Shown here: in pieces, positions 17,291-25,266 of the stretch | Numbering within the stretch: position 1 is the first letter of the stretch | Layout: each line of letters starts with the position of its first letter | NCBI RefSeq assembly: GCF_900188105.1 | Contig: NZ_FZNP01000004.1 | Span: forward strand, 372,001-436,000 | Reading direction: 5' to 3' | DNA from: Actinomadura mexicana | GTDB lineage: Bacteria; Actinomycetota; Actinomycetes; Streptosporangiales; Streptosporangiaceae | DNA: 64,000 nt | The notes under the pieces: generated by a model | Told to the model about the DNA's origin: nothing | The model's input: the letters and a program-made list of their open reading frames with translations, nothing else | The model's database searches: none | Program-made: the position numbers and the translations under genes

Positions 17291-18269
17291 CGGAAGCCAC
17301 CTCCAATAGCCGAGCCGCCTTCAGCTCGGTCTCCCGCCACTCGCGACGTGGGTCGGACCCCCAGGTGATGCCGGCACCGGTGCCGAACCGCAGCAGCCCG
17401 TCCTCCGCCCAGAAGGTCCGGATGCCCACGGCCAGGGCGCCGCGCCGGGAGTCCGCGTCCACCCACCCGATGGCCCCACAGTACGGCCCCCGGGGGACGG
17501 GTTCGAGTACTTCCAGCAGCCTCAACGCGCTCGACTTCGGGGCGCCCGTCACCGAACCGGGAGGAAACGTCGCCGCGATCAGTTCCGGCCAGCCGCCCCC
17601 CGCCAGCCGCGCCCGGACGGCCGACACCAGGTGGACGAGCCCGGGATGCTCCTCCAGCGCGCACAGCTCCGGCACGCTCACCGAGCCGGTCTCGGCGACC
17701 CGTCCGAGATCGTTGCGGACCAGGTCGACGATCATCACGTTCTCGGCGCGGTCCTTGGGAAGCAGGTCGTCCGCCGTCTGGCCGGTCCCCTTGATCGGAC
17801 GCGACTCGACCATCCGCCCGTCCCGCCGCAGGTACAGCTCGGGCGAGGCGGAGGCGACCTCCAGGCCCGGCACCTCGAGCGTCATCGCGTAGGGCGCGGG
17901 ATGGCGCTCGGCGAGCCTGGCCCCCAGCCCGGCGATCCCGGCGCCGCCGGGCAGCTTCGCGGAGAGCACACGGCAGAGGTTGGCCTGGTAGACGACACCG
18001 TCCGCGATCGCGCCCCGGATGCGCTCGACCCCCGCGACGTAGGCGGCCTCGTCGAGCGAACTCGTCCACTCCCCCGGGCCGGCCCACGCGCCCCCCGGAT
18101 GCGGTGCGGGCCTCACCTTCTCGAACCGGGCGCACGTGACCTTCCCCTCGTAGGTCACCACGACCGCCCACCAGCCGCGCGAATCCAGCGCCGCCAGGTC
18201 GGAGGTCACGTCCGCGAGCCCGGTGGCCAGCAGGCCCCCGGCATAGGCGAAGCTCACCCCAGCACGCAC
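17241..18269 (-). CDS. pabB: Aminodeoxychorismate synthase component I-like chorismate-binding enzyme
   Basis: The 342-residue chorismate-binding protein has SSLDEAAYVAGVERIRGAIADG, YQANLCRVLSA, SPELYLRRDG, ESRPIKGTGQ, DRAENVMIVDLVRNDLGRV, PGSVTGAPKSSALRLLEVLE, GPYCGAIGWVDA and a C-terminal GAGITWGSDP. These are the conserved blocks of the PabB/TrpE catalytic domain, including PIKGT and the DLVRNDLGR metal region. It is shorter than full PabB because the N-terminal domain is reduced, as in several actinobacterial clusters. It overlaps both neighbours and lies between an ArsR-like regulator and pabC. Confidence 0.88.
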   Translation of the reverse strand: MRAGVSFAYAGGLLATGLADVTSDLAALDSRGWWAVVVTYEGKVTCARFEKVRPAPHPGGAWAGPGEWTSSLDEAAYVAGVERIRGAIADGVVYQANLCRVLSAKLPGGAGIAGLGARLAERHPAPYAMTLEVPGLEVASASPELYLRRDGRMVESRPIKGTGQTADDLLPKDRAENVMIVDLVRNDLGRVAETGSVSVPELCALEEHPGLVHLVSAVRARLAGGGWPELIAATFPPGSVTGAPKSSALRLLEVLEPVPRGPYCGAIGWVDADSRRGALAVGIRTFWAEDGLLRFGTGAGITWGSDPRREWRETELKAARLLEVASGDGAGQDLAERGTARP

Positions 18270-18958
18270 CCGAACGAATCGGCCAGACCCGCCAGCCCGG
18301 CATCGGTCACGACCAGCGCCCGCCGCGTGCCGCCCCGCTCGAACCAGCCGAGCTCGATCATCCGGCCGGTGAGCGCCTCCCCCAGCGCCCCGTTCAGGTG
18401 CGGCCGCCGCTCCGTCCAGTCGAGACAGTGCCAGGCGAACCTCCGCCGCGCGCTCCGCAACGCCTCCAGATCCAGGCCCAGCGCCTCAAGGCGCTCCTCG
18501 CCCTTCTCCGTCACCTCGTAGGCGTCGCCGCCGGCCGCCTCGATCAGACCGCCGTCCACCAGTGCCGCGAACAACGTCACCCCGGCGACGCCGGCGAGGT
18601 GGTCGTAGCACGTCCGCGCCTCGTGCAGGCGCCGCGCGTCCCGCGACTGCCGCAGGCTGTTCACCCGCACCGGCGGACTGATCCGCGACAGCGCCTCGAT
18701 CACCTGGGCGACCTCGCTCCCCCGCAGCCGGTAGTACCGGTGCCGCCCCTGCTTGACGACCGTCACGAACCCGCCGTCCAGCAGCCGCGACAGATGCGCG
18801 CTCGCCGTCTGGGCGCTCACCCCGGCCGTCCTCGCCAGCTCCCCCGCCGCGAGCGGACGCCCGTCCAGCAGCGCCGTCAGCATCGCGGCCCGCGCCCGGT
18901 CCGCCAGCAGTGCCGCGACCGGCGCGAAGTCCACACTCACGACCTGTTCCGAGCCCAT
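18254..18958 (-). CDS. ArsR-like winged-helix regulator with extended C-terminal domain
   Basis: This 234-residue protein has an N-terminal winged helix (about 8-85: LLADRARAAMLTALLDGRPL, AGELARTAGVSAQTASAHLSR, then GRHRYYRLRG). A C-terminal region of about 140 residues (ARTCYDHLAGVAGVTLFAAL, FAWHCLDWTERRPHLNGALG) is found in an ArsR-like actinobacterial and proteobacterial subgroup. No CxC metal site is present, so metal sensing is unlikely. The ATG at 18958 was chosen because MGSEQVV is followed directly by the fold; earlier in-frame starts add a low-complexity leader. It overlaps pabB by 16 bases and is probably co-transcribed with pabB and pabC. Confidence 0.85.
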   Translation of the reverse strand: MGSEQVVSVDFAPVAALLADRARAAMLTALLDGRPLAAGELARTAGVSAQTASAHLSRLLDGGFVTVVKQGRHRYYRLRGSEVAQVIEALSRISPPVRVNSLRQSRDARRLHEARTCYDHLAGVAGVTLFAALVDGGLIEAAGGDAYEVTEKGEERLEALGLDLEALRSARRRFAWHCLDWTERRPHLNGALGEALTGRMIELGWFERGGTRRALVVTDAGLAGLADSFGCVLG

Positions 18959-18982
18959 GCCACCGAGCCTAGGCGACCCGCT

Positions 18983-19000
18983 CTTCGACCGGCGTCGAAG
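18983..19000. promoter_or_regulatory. 18-bp palindrome upstream of the ArsR-like gene
   Basis: CTTCGAC-CGGC-GTCGAAG has perfect 7-base arms and lies 25 bases before the ATG at 18958. The position is right for an autoregulatory operator of the winged-helix regulator. Binding is inferred. Confidence 0.55.
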
Positions 19001-19085
19001 CATCCGCGCCCCGCGCCACCGCGTAATCCGGTTCGCATCGCCGCCCCGGACGCGCTAATGTTTTCCCCGTCGCCGCAGGGCGCAA

Positions 19086-19157
19086 GCGGAAGTGGCTCAG
19101 GGGTAGAGCATCACCTTGCCAAGGTGAGGGTCGCGGGTTCAAATCCCGTCTTCCGCT
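19086..19157 (+). tRNA. tRNA-Gly (anticodon GCC)
   Basis: A 72-nt cloverleaf: acceptor GCGGAAG/CTTCCGC with discriminator T, D arm GCTC...GAGC, anticodon stem TCACC/GGTGA around loop TTGCCAA, and T arm GCGGG-TTCAAAT-CCCGT. The anticodon GCC reads GGC and GGU. No CCA is encoded. It is the first of three tRNAs on this strand. Confidence 0.97.
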
Positions 19158-19197
19158 CTGAGGGGCCTTTCAGGCTATGACCAGAAGGTCTCCTTCT

Positions 19198-19268
19198 GGT
19201 GGAGTGGCCGAGAGGCGAGGCAACGGCCTGCAAAGCCGTGTACACGGGTTCAAATCCCGTCTCCACCT
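19198..19268 (+). tRNA. tRNA-Cys (anticodon GCA)
   Basis: A 71-nt cloverleaf: acceptor GGTGGAG/CTCCACC with discriminator T, anticodon stem ACGGC/GCCGT around loop CTGCAAA, and T arm ACGGG-TTCAAAT-CCCGT. The anticodon GCA reads Cys codons. It lies 40 bases after tRNA-Gly and is probably on the same transcript. Confidence 0.97.
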
Positions 19269-19299
19269 CAACCCGTACCTCCCCGGAGGGCACGGACCC

Positions 19300-19371
19300 G
19301 GGCGATTAGCTCAGTGGGAGAGCGCTACCTTGACACGGTAGAGGCCACTGGTTCAATCCCAGTATCGCCCA
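19300..19371 (+). tRNA. tRNA-Val (anticodon GAC)
   Basis: A 72-nt cloverleaf: acceptor GGGCGAT/ATCGCCC with discriminator A, anticodon stem CTACC/GGTAG around loop TTGACAC, and T arm ACTGG-TTCAATC-CCAGT. The anticodon GAC reads GUC and GUU. It closes the Gly-Cys-Val cluster. The same acceptor stem and D arm occur in the tRNA-Val(CAC) at 2663-2734. Confidence 0.97.
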
Positions 19372-19374
19372 CGA

Positions 19375-19424
19375 GGCGGGCAAGCCTGCTCAGTGAGCTT
19401 TGCTCACTTTCGCTGGTGCCCGCC
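19375..19424 (+). terminator. Nested hairpin after the tRNA cluster
   Basis: An outer stem GGCGGGCA (19375-19382) / TGCCCGCC (19417-19424) encloses a perfect inner hairpin GTGAGC-TTT-GCTCAC (19393-19407) followed by TTT. It starts 4 bases after the mature tRNA-Val end, the right place for a transcript end or 3'-processing structure. Confidence 0.6.
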
Positions 19425-19766
19425 ATGCCTCCCCGGGAGGCGACCCCGGACCCCCGATATGGGGGACTCCGTCCCCCACGCCCCCTGCGCGCGGGCGGGA
19501 TTGGGTGCACATTCTTCGGGCCCCTTGATCGGCTCTGGCACACCGGCTTTGCCGGAGTCTGGGCCCATCCTCTTCCCCGGGGCACGGCCTCTTCGGGCTT
19601 CGTCACACCCAGCAACTTCTCGGGCTCCCGCCGCGCGGCGACAAGGCGCCGCGGACTCGTAGCAGCCCGTCCTCCCTTTGGCCGACCTCGGCCGCTCCTG
19701 GTTGGCGGTCATGTCGGGCATCAGCACGATCCTGAACCCGGGGTCGACCTGCTCGGCCGCCTTACC
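19425..19766. other. Non-coding, palindrome-rich DNA behind the tRNA cluster
   Basis: No gene is supported in these 342 bases. The stretch has many short inverted repeats and C- and G-runs (for example GGGGGACTCCGTCCCCC near 19462) and no family-like translation in any frame. It separates the tRNA cluster from a broken transporter gene. Confidence 0.5.
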
Positions 19767-20244
19767 ATGGTCCTCAACACCGTCATGGTCGTCGTGTTCC
19801 AGGTGCGAGCCAGCCGCGGCATCGACTCCCCCGCGAGCGGCGGCGGCGCCTACCGGCGGGCGGGTGTGGCCTTCCTCCTCTCCTGCTCGTTCGTCTCGCT
19901 GTCCGCGGGGACGCCAGTGTGGGCCGCCGCGGCGCTGCTGATGACCGCCGTCGTCGTGCACACGCTCGGTGAGCTGTGGCATTCCGCAGGGGGCTTCATC
20001 GTTCGCCCTCGCCCCAGACCATGCCACCGGCCAGTACCTGGGCGTGTTCGGCCTGGGCGCCGGGCTGGCCGAGGCCATCGGCCCGGGCCTCCTCATCTTC
20101 CTGTGCATCACGTGGGGACGTCCCGGCTGGTACGTCGTGGGGGCCCTGTTCGCCTTGACGGGGCTGGCGGCGCCGCTGGCCGTCCGGTGGGCCCAAGGAC
20201 CGCGCGGGCTCCGGGTCTCCTCCGGAAGTGTCCCGACCGTCTGA
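19767..20244 (+). pseudogene. MFS transporter remnant, C-terminal half, frameshifted
   Basis: The first frame gives MVLNTVMVVVFQVRASRG, RRAGVAFLLSCSFVSLSAG and MTAVVVHTLGELWHSAG, which match the third-quarter helices of an actinobacterial MFS drug exporter. Near 19995 the reading must shift by one base to continue SFALAPDHATGQYLGVFGLG, GLAEAIGPGLLIFLC and VGALFALTGLAAPLAVRWA, the last helices. The N-terminal half is missing. With truncation and frameshift it cannot make a working transporter. It lies between the tRNA-Val(GAC) 3' side and an intact ArsR-AHSA1 gene. Confidence 0.8.
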
Positions 20245-20272
20245 ACCTGCGGGGGTGCGCCAGGGGTCATGA

Positions 20273-20303
20273 TTGACATTAGGCAGGCGAATACCTGCAT
20301 AAT
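20273..20303 (+). promoter_or_regulatory. Promoter with embedded 26-bp palindrome for arsR-AHSA1
   Basis: TTGACA at 20273-20278 is followed 17-19 bases later by a TGCATAAT -10-like box (20296-20303). The GTG at 20310 is only 6 bases past that box, so the transcript may be leaderless. The palindrome ATTA-G-GCAGG-N6-CCTGC-A-TAAT at 20278-20303 fills the spacer and the -10 box, with a single unmatched pair. A dimeric ArsR-type repressor bound there would block RNA polymerase, so autoregulation is likely. Confidence 0.7.
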
Positions 20304-20309
20304 GAGGGC

Positions 20310-21113
20310 GTGAATCCGAGAGGGATGGATCCGGTCTTCAAGGCGTTGGCCGATCCCACGCGGCGCCTCCTGCTCGACCGGCTGCGGGAGCAGAACGGGC
20401 AGACGCTGCGTGAGCTGTGCGAGCGGCTGGACATGGCGCGGCAGTCGGCGACGCAGCATCTCGACGTCCTGGTGGGCGCCGGCCTGGTGACCGTCGTCAG
20501 GCGGGGGCGGGAGCGGCTCCACTACCTCAACCCGGCGCCCATCCACGAGATCGAGGAGCGCTGGATCTCGGAGTTCGACAGGCCCCGCCTGCAAGCGCTC
20601 AGCGCCATCAAGACCCAGGCAGAGGAGTACACCATGACCGGCGAATCGACGACCGTCCCGACCTACGTCTATGTCACCTACATCCGCGCCAGCGCGGAGC
20701 AGGTGTGGCGCGCCCTGACCGACGCGGATCTGACGGCGCGCTACTGGGGACACGCCAACATCTCGGACTGGCAGCCGGGCTCGCCCTGGGAGCACCGGCG
20801 CTCCGACGGGTCAGGCGTGGTCGACGGCGTCGGCCGCGTACTGGCGGCCGAGCCGCCGACGCGCCTGGCCATCACCTTCGAGGACTCCCCCGGCGTCGAG
20901 CCGCCCAGGGACGCGTCGGTCGTGACCTTCCTCGTCGAGCCGCACCACGACATCGTCCGCCTCACCGTGACCCACGAGAACCTCCCGAACGAGGAGATGC
21001 TCAACGGCATCTCGCAGGGGTGGCCGGCCGTCGTGGCGAACCTCAAGTCGCTGCTGGAGACCGGCGACGTCCTCCCGCAGGTGCCGTGGGAGATGTCCGG
21101 AACGCACGCCTGA
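20310..21113 (+). CDS. ArsR-type repressor fused to an AHSA1/SRPBCC domain
   Basis: The 267-residue protein has an N-terminal ArsR winged helix (MDPVFKALADPTRRLLLDRL, LCERLDMARQSATQHLDVL, GRERLHYLNPAPIHEIEERW; residues 1-100). An AHSA1-type START fold follows (from about 115: TYIRASAEQVWRALTD, ADLTARYWGHANISDWQPGS, ending LLETGDVLPQVPW). The GTG at 20310 and the ATG at 20325 are both possible starts; the promoter spacing favours the GTG. An ATG at 20634, exactly at the domain junction, has GAGGAG 6 bases ahead and could yield the AHSA1 domain alone. Such pairs usually lie as separate adjacent genes. The ligand is unknown. Confidence 0.88.
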   Translation: MNPRGMDPVFKALADPTRRLLLDRLREQNGQTLRELCERLDMARQSATQHLDVLVGAGLVTVVRRGRERLHYLNPAPIHEIEERWISEFDRPRLQALSAIKTQAEEYTMTGESTTVPTYVYVTYIRASAEQVWRALTDADLTARYWGHANISDWQPGSPWEHRRSDGSGVVDGVGRVLAAEPPTRLAITFEDSPGVEPPRDASVVTFLVEPHHDIVRLTVTHENLPNEEMLNGISQGWPAVVANLKSLLETGDVLPQVPWEMSGTHA

Positions 21114-21141
21114 GCCGGCCGGCCACGAGCAGGAGGACATC

Positions 21142-21636
21142 ATGGACACCGCTCCGCTGCGGGACGCCTACCGTGCGCTGCTGGACGCCGCGGCCGAGGC
21201 CGCCGAGGCGGCCGACTCCGATCCCGTCCCGCCGCCGGGCGAATGGAACGTCGAGCAGATCCTGGCGCACGTCAGCATCATCAACGCCGTCACGATCGCG
21301 GCCGTCTCCGCCGTCGCCTCGGCGGCGATCGCGACCTATGACAACCGCATGTCCCAGGAGGCCTGGACCATCGAGCGCGTCATCGCGCAGGCCGGCGGCA
21401 GCGCTGGACTCCGGAGCCGCATCGCCGTACAGTCGGACGCCCTCTGCGCGTTCGGGCCGATGCTCGGCGACGCCGAACTCGACACCCTGGTGCCCACCCG
21501 GCTGGTGTCCAACGGCGCACTCCTGGTCGACCAGCCCGTGCCCCTGCGCGACCTGATCGGTGGTCTCGCGGAGACGGAGCTGCCCGGCCATACCCGGCAG
21601 CTCCTGGCCCTCGCGCCGAGCGGGGCGCCCGGCTAG
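21142..21636 (+). CDS. DinB-like four-helix hypothetical protein
   Basis: This 164-residue, Ala-rich helical protein has a strong ribosome site (AGGAGG before the ATG at 21142). Its pattern PPPGEWNVEQILAHVSIINAV, with a conserved-looking Trp and His, resembles the DinB/DUF664 helical-bundle start, but the metal-binding His set is not complete by eye. It follows the ArsR-AHSA1 gene by 28 bases and probably shares its transcript. Its TAG overlaps the convergent TerD-fusion stop through CTAG. The function is unassigned. Confidence 0.65.
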   Translation: MDTAPLRDAYRALLDAAAEAAEAADSDPVPPPGEWNVEQILAHVSIINAVTIAAVSAVASAAIATYDNRMSQEAWTIERVIAQAGGSAGLRSRIAVQSDALCAFGPMLGDAELDTLVPTRLVSNGALLVDQPVPLRDLIGGLAETELPGHTRQLLALAPSGAPG

Positions 21637-23246
21637 GGCGCGGTGCCGGCGCGGGCGTGGTTGCCGAGGACGTGGGCGAACAGGGCCGGGACCCGGGTAC
21701 CGCCCACCGTGTCCGGGAGCACCTCGGGGTTCAGCGTCCATTCCGCGCCCACCCACGAGTCGCCGATGGAGCCCTCGCTGGAGGGCAGGTCGTTGCAGGA
21801 CTGCCGGACGCGCATGGTGCGCACGGACTCGGCCGCGGGCGTGTCGGTCTCCACCAGGAGCACGGGGACGCCGACCAGCGGTCCGTCCTCGACCAGGCGC
21901 AGGAGGTGGTGCGCCTGCTCGCCGTCGAGCGCGGCGCCGGCGTCCAGGACGACGACCACGCGCAGCGGCGGTCCTGCGGACGGCCCGTCGTCGCCGCCGA
22001 TCCGGCGCAGGTCGACCAGGTCGAGGAGGCGGCGGAGGCGTTCGGCGGCCGCCGGGCCGGTCGCCACGCCGCCGCCGAGCATGCGGGCGGTGGTGGACGG
22101 GTCGAACCCGTGCAGCCAGCCGGCCCCCGACAGGCCGGCTGCGTCGATCACCTCCAGGCCGACGAGCCCGGGCGGGACGGCCGCCAGGAACCGCGTCACC
22201 AGCGACCACGCGTAGGCGGCCGAGTCGCCCGGCATGTTCCCCCGCGAGATCCACACGGCGCGCCGCAGCGGCAGCCGGAGGATGAGCGGCACCTGCAGGC
22301 CGGGCAGCTCGGCGGTGGACAGGCGGCCCAGCAGCATGCCTTCGGCCAGGTCGGGGCGGGGCTGCCAGGTGAGCCAGGCCGGCGCGTCGAAGGGCGCGGC
22401 CTCCGGGGTGACCTGCGGCTCCACCCGGGCCAGTTCGTCGCGGAGCTGCCCGGCGTCGGCGCGCAGCCGCTGGTCGGCCGCCTCCATGAGCCGCTGGAAG
22501 CCGCCGGGCGGCCTGCGTCCGGCGATCTCCTCGTTGCGCACGACGAGCGCGTGCTCGGTGGAGGAGCGGAACGCCGCCAGGGATCGGCTGGCGTCCTCCC
22601 AGACGAGCCAGCACCGCTCGACGTAGCCGACCTCCGAGGCGGGCGGCGGGCCCGCGGGCCGCGAATCCGCGGGCGGGGGGCTCGCGGGCGGCGGGACCGC
22701 GGGTGAGGGGACCGGCGGGGGCGGGCCGACGGCGGGGGTGGGCTCGGGTTCGCCCGGGTCGTCCACCTCGATGCCGTGCGCTTCGAGCAGCTCGGCCAGG
22801 CCGCCGGCGTAGCCCTGGCCGACGGCCCGCACCTTCCAGCGGCCGTCGCGGCGGTAGAGCTCCAGCCCGATGATGGCCCTCTCCGGGCCGAGGCCCGGGA
22901 CGGTGAACTCGACGAGCGGGTCGCCGGTGCCGGAGGTGAGGACGAGCCGGGGCGGCGGCATCGTGCCGAAGGTCGTCGCGCCGGTGAGGCTGACCGCGAT
23001 CAGCACCGCCGCGGCGTCGGCCGGGACCGCGTCGAGGTCGACCTCGACGCGCTGGCGGCCGTCGCCGGACCAGCGCACGCCGGGGGCTTCGGGCGCGTTG
23101 TAGAACACCAGGTCGGCGTCGGAGCGCGCCCGCAGGCCGGGACCGACGAGCAGGGCGCTGACGTCGACGGGGACGGCGCAGGACGCGGTGGCGGTCACGC
23201 GCCGGGCGGGCAGCGGTGCGTTGGCGCCGGGTGGCAGTTCGGCCAT
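21633..23246 (-). CDS. TerD-domain protein with FtsK-like C-terminal region
   Basis: The 537-residue protein has three parts. Residues 1-175 form a TerD-like domain (VDVSALLVGPGLRARSDADL, VFYNAPEAPGVRWSG, EVDLDAVPADAAAVLIAVS). Residues 176-215 are a Pro-rich linker. The C-terminal half begins with a helical segment (WLVWEDASRSLAAFRSSTEHA) and continues with LPLRRAVWISRGNMPGDSAA, AAVPPGLVGLEVIDAAG, LRVVVVLDAGAALDGEQAHHL and VPVLLVETDTPA. That order of strands resembles an FtsK/HerA-type ATPase, but ISRGNMPGDSA stands where the Walker A GxxGxGKS would be, so it is probably inactive. It is coupled to the TerD gene ahead (6-base gap). Confidence 0.75.
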   Translation of the reverse strand: MAELPPGANAPLPARRVTATASCAVPVDVSALLVGPGLRARSDADLVFYNAPEAPGVRWSGDGRQRVEVDLDAVPADAAAVLIAVSLTGATTFGTMPPPRLVLTSGTGDPLVEFTVPGLGPERAIIGLELYRRDGRWKVRAVGQGYAGGLAELLEAHGIEVDDPGEPEPTPAVGPPPPVPSPAVPPPASPPPADSRPAGPPPASEVGYVERCWLVWEDASRSLAAFRSSTEHALVVRNEEIAGRRPPGGFQRLMEAADQRLRADAGQLRDELARVEPQVTPEAAPFDAPAWLTWQPRPDLAEGMLLGRLSTAELPGLQVPLILRLPLRRAVWISRGNMPGDSAAYAWSLVTRFLAAVPPGLVGLEVIDAAGLSGAGWLHGFDPSTTARMLGGGVATGPAAAERLRRLLDLVDLRRIGGDDGPSAGPPLRVVVVLDAGAALDGEQAHHLLRLVEDGPLVGVPVLLVETDTPAAESVRTMRVRQSCNDLPSSEGSIGDSWVGAEWTLNPEVLPDTVGGTRVPALFAHVLGNHARAGTAP

Positions 23247-23252
23247 GGGCGG

Positions 23253-23822
23253 TCAGGCGAGACCGATGATCGTGGGCAGCATGTCCTGGAAGGTGCGGCC
23301 GTGGCAGGGCTCGCCGATGGCGTTCATCTTCCAGATCTCGCCGTGCCGGTAGAGGCGGGCCATCACCATGGCGGTGTGGGCGCCGCCGCCGGTCAGCGTG
23401 TAGCGGGCCAGTTCGCCGCCGTCGGCCTCGTTGACCAGGCGGCAGAAGGCGTTCTCCACCTCGTTGAACGTCTGCCCGTTGAAGGAACTGACGGTGAACA
23501 CCAGCGAGGTGACGTGCACGGGCAGCCTGCCCAGGTCGACGATGACGGACTCGTCGTCGCCGTCGCCCGCCCCCGTGAGGTTGTCGCCGGTGTGCCGGAC
23601 CGAGCCGTCGTCGCTGACCAGCTTGCCGAAGTAGACGACGTCGGCGAGGTTGCCGTCGGCGAAGAGCACGCAGGACGCGTCGAGGTCGATCTCCCGCTCG
23701 CGGGAGCCGAAGAAGCCCTTCTTCTTCACCGCGTCCCACCCGAGGCCCATCCGGACCATGCTGAGCGCACCGCCGGGCTTCTCCAGCGATATTCGCTGAC
23801 CCTTCACCATTGAGACGGTCAC
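23253..23822 (-). CDS. TerD-family stress/tellurium-resistance protein
   Basis: This 189-residue TerD/CABP-type protein contains KGQRISLEKPGGALSMVRMG, REIDLDASCVLFADGN, DGSVRHTGDNLTGAGDGDDE, IVDLGRLPVHVTSLVFTVSS and GQTFNEVENAFCRLVN. The acidic DxD-rich loops are those that bind calcium in characterised TerD proteins. The GTG at 23822 has GAGGAGG 8 bases ahead; upstream in-frame starts lack a ribosome site. It is the first gene of a two-gene unit with the TerD-FtsK-like fusion. Confidence 0.9.
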   Translation of the reverse strand: MTVSMVKGQRISLEKPGGALSMVRMGLGWDAVKKKGFFGSREREIDLDASCVLFADGNLADVVYFGKLVSDDGSVRHTGDNLTGAGDGDDESVIVDLGRLPVHVTSLVFTVSSFNGQTFNEVENAFCRLVNEADGGELARYTLTGGGAHTAMVMARLYRHGEIWKMNAIGEPCHGRTFQDMLPTIIGLA

Positions 23823-23942
23823 AACCGTCGCCTCCTCGCTGTCCCTGAAGGCACCCCGAACACGGTGCGCGCACAGCCTTTCAGCCGATCCGCTCGTTGT
23901 CATCCGATTCGCGGCTCAGGTGTCGCAGGCGATGCCGATGGC

Positions 23943-23982
23943 AAAAGGAGGCCCAGGCCGAATGTGGTCTGGGCGTCCTTTT
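23943..23982. terminator. Bidirectional terminator between TerD unit and protease gene
   Basis: AAAAGGA-G-GCCCAG at 23943-23956 pairs with CTGGGC-G-TCCTTTT at 23969-23982, with one G-G mismatch and a 12-base loop. On the minus strand it begins 8 bases after the protease stop and ends in a T-run, the form of an intrinsic terminator. The symmetric A/T runs would serve either strand. Confidence 0.85.
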
Positions 23983-23989
23983 CACGGGG

Positions 23990-25126
23990 TCAGCCGATTT
24001 CGGCGCCGAAGACCTGGAGGGCCTCGGTGACGGGCTGGAAGAAGGTGACGCCGCCGGTCCGGCAGTCTCCCGAGCCTCCGGAGGTGAGGCCGAGCGCGGT
24101 GCCGCCGGCGAAGAGGGGGCCGCCGCTGTCGCCCGGCTCCGCGCACACCGTCGTCTGGATCATGCCGGTGACCGTCCCTTCGGCGAAGTTCACGGTGGCG
24201 CCGGTGGCCGTGACGCTGCCGGAGTGGACACCGGTCGTGCTGCCGCTGCGGAACACGCGCTGGCCGACCACGGCCTCGCCGGCCTCGGTGATCTCCTGCG
24301 CCTGGCCGTTGTAGAGGTTCACCGCGCTCTGGGCGGCACCGCCCTGCTCGGTCTGGACGAGCGCGAAGTCGTTGCCGGGGAAGTCGCTCGCCACCGTCGT
24401 TCCGAGGGCCTCGGCGCCCTGCTGGTCGGCGGCCCAGTTCTGCACCTCGTTGCCGCAGTGGCCCGCGGTGAGGAAGAAGTCCTGCCCGCCGCGCTCGACG
24501 TTGAAGCCGAGCGAACAGCGCGCGCCCTGGCCGAAGATCGCGTCGCCGCCGAGGGCGAACGTGTGCAGCGTGCCCTGGATGCGGACCATCCGGACCGCCG
24601 CCCCCATCTGGCGGGCCGTGCGCTGGACGGCGGCCATCCGCGCGCCGGTGACCGAGTCGTCCGTCCACACCGTGACGCTGGACGTCGCGGGGTCCACGGC
24701 CCATCCGGTGCCGGGGATGTCCGACACCGAGCGGCGCAGCGCGCCGGTCACCCGCCTGAGCGTCGCCGGGCTGCGCCGCGTCATCTTCGGGATGGCCCCC
24801 GCGGCGCGCACCGCGGCGGCGTCCGTGGCGTTGGTGACCGTGACGACGGGGCGTCCCGCCGAGTCGACGTAGGCGCCGGTCGTGCGGTCGCCGAGCCGGC
24901 CGGCGATCCGGGCGGCCTTCGCGGCGGCCTGCCCCGCGGGCGGCGCGGCGTTCCCGCGGCCGGCCCGCGCGTCGCCCGCGAGCCTGGCCTCCTGGCCGCC
25001 CGACCGCCCCTCGGTGTGCACGACGTACAGCGAGCCGGCCAGGAGCCCGGCAGATCCGGCGGCCACCGCGGTCGTCGTGACCGCGGTGCGCAGCCGGCTG
25101 TTCCTCACGCTCTTCCGGCGCCTCAT
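23990..25126 (-). CDS. Secreted S1 family serine protease with alpha-lytic prodomain
   Basis: The 378-residue preproprotein has a basic N-terminus and hydrophobic signal (RLRTAVTTTAVAAGSAGLLA). A prodomain (about 45-185, with VTNATDAAAVRAAGAIPKMT and TGWAVDPATSSVTVWTDDS) is of the alpha-lytic type. The mature chymotrypsin-fold protease starts near GDAIFGQGARCSLGFNV. The triad is visible: His in FLTAGHCGNE, Asp in GNDFALVQT and Ser in EPGDSGGPLF. Two Cys pairs (CSLGF..GHC and TTVCAEP..GDC) match streptogrisin disulfides. It is expected to be exported and self-cleaved. A 140-base gap with a strong terminator separates it from the upstream deacetylase, so it is transcribed on its own. Confidence 0.93.
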   Translation of the reverse strand: MRRRKSVRNSRLRTAVTTTAVAAGSAGLLAGSLYVVHTEGRSGGQEARLAGDARAGRGNAAPPAGQAAAKAARIAGRLGDRTTGAYVDSAGRPVVTVTNATDAAAVRAAGAIPKMTRRSPATLRRVTGALRRSVSDIPGTGWAVDPATSSVTVWTDDSVTGARMAAVQRTARQMGAAVRMVRIQGTLHTFALGGDAIFGQGARCSLGFNVERGGQDFFLTAGHCGNEVQNWAADQQGAEALGTTVASDFPGNDFALVQTEQGGAAQSAVNLYNGQAQEITEAGEAVVGQRVFRSGSTTGVHSGSVTATGATVNFAEGTVTGMIQTTVCAEPGDSGGPLFAGGTALGLTSGGSGDCRTGGVTFFQPVTEALQVFGAEIG

Positions 25127-25218
25127 GAACCCTCCCGGTTCCGGGGTGTCGATCTACGCGTGGGGGTACGCGCCCCGGCGGGACTGAGTTCAATGCGCCC
25201 CGGTGCTCCCGCGTCCTG

Positions 25219-25259
25219 CCGCCGGGCCGGGGGGCGTGTCCGCTCCCCCGGCCCGGCGG
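25219..25259 (-). terminator. Strong GC hairpin after the sugar operon
   Basis: CCGCCGGGCCGGGGG (25219-25233) pairs perfectly with CCCCCGGCCCGGCGG (25245-25259), a 15-bp stem with an 11-base loop. It starts 7 bases after the deacetylase stop on the minus strand. There is no T-run, as often in high-GC actinobacteria. Confidence 0.75.
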
Positions 25260-25266
25260 GGCCGGG

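Noticed and set aside
18254..18958. Metal-sensing ArsR
   Set aside because: No CxC or other Cys/His metal-site pattern in the winged-helix part.
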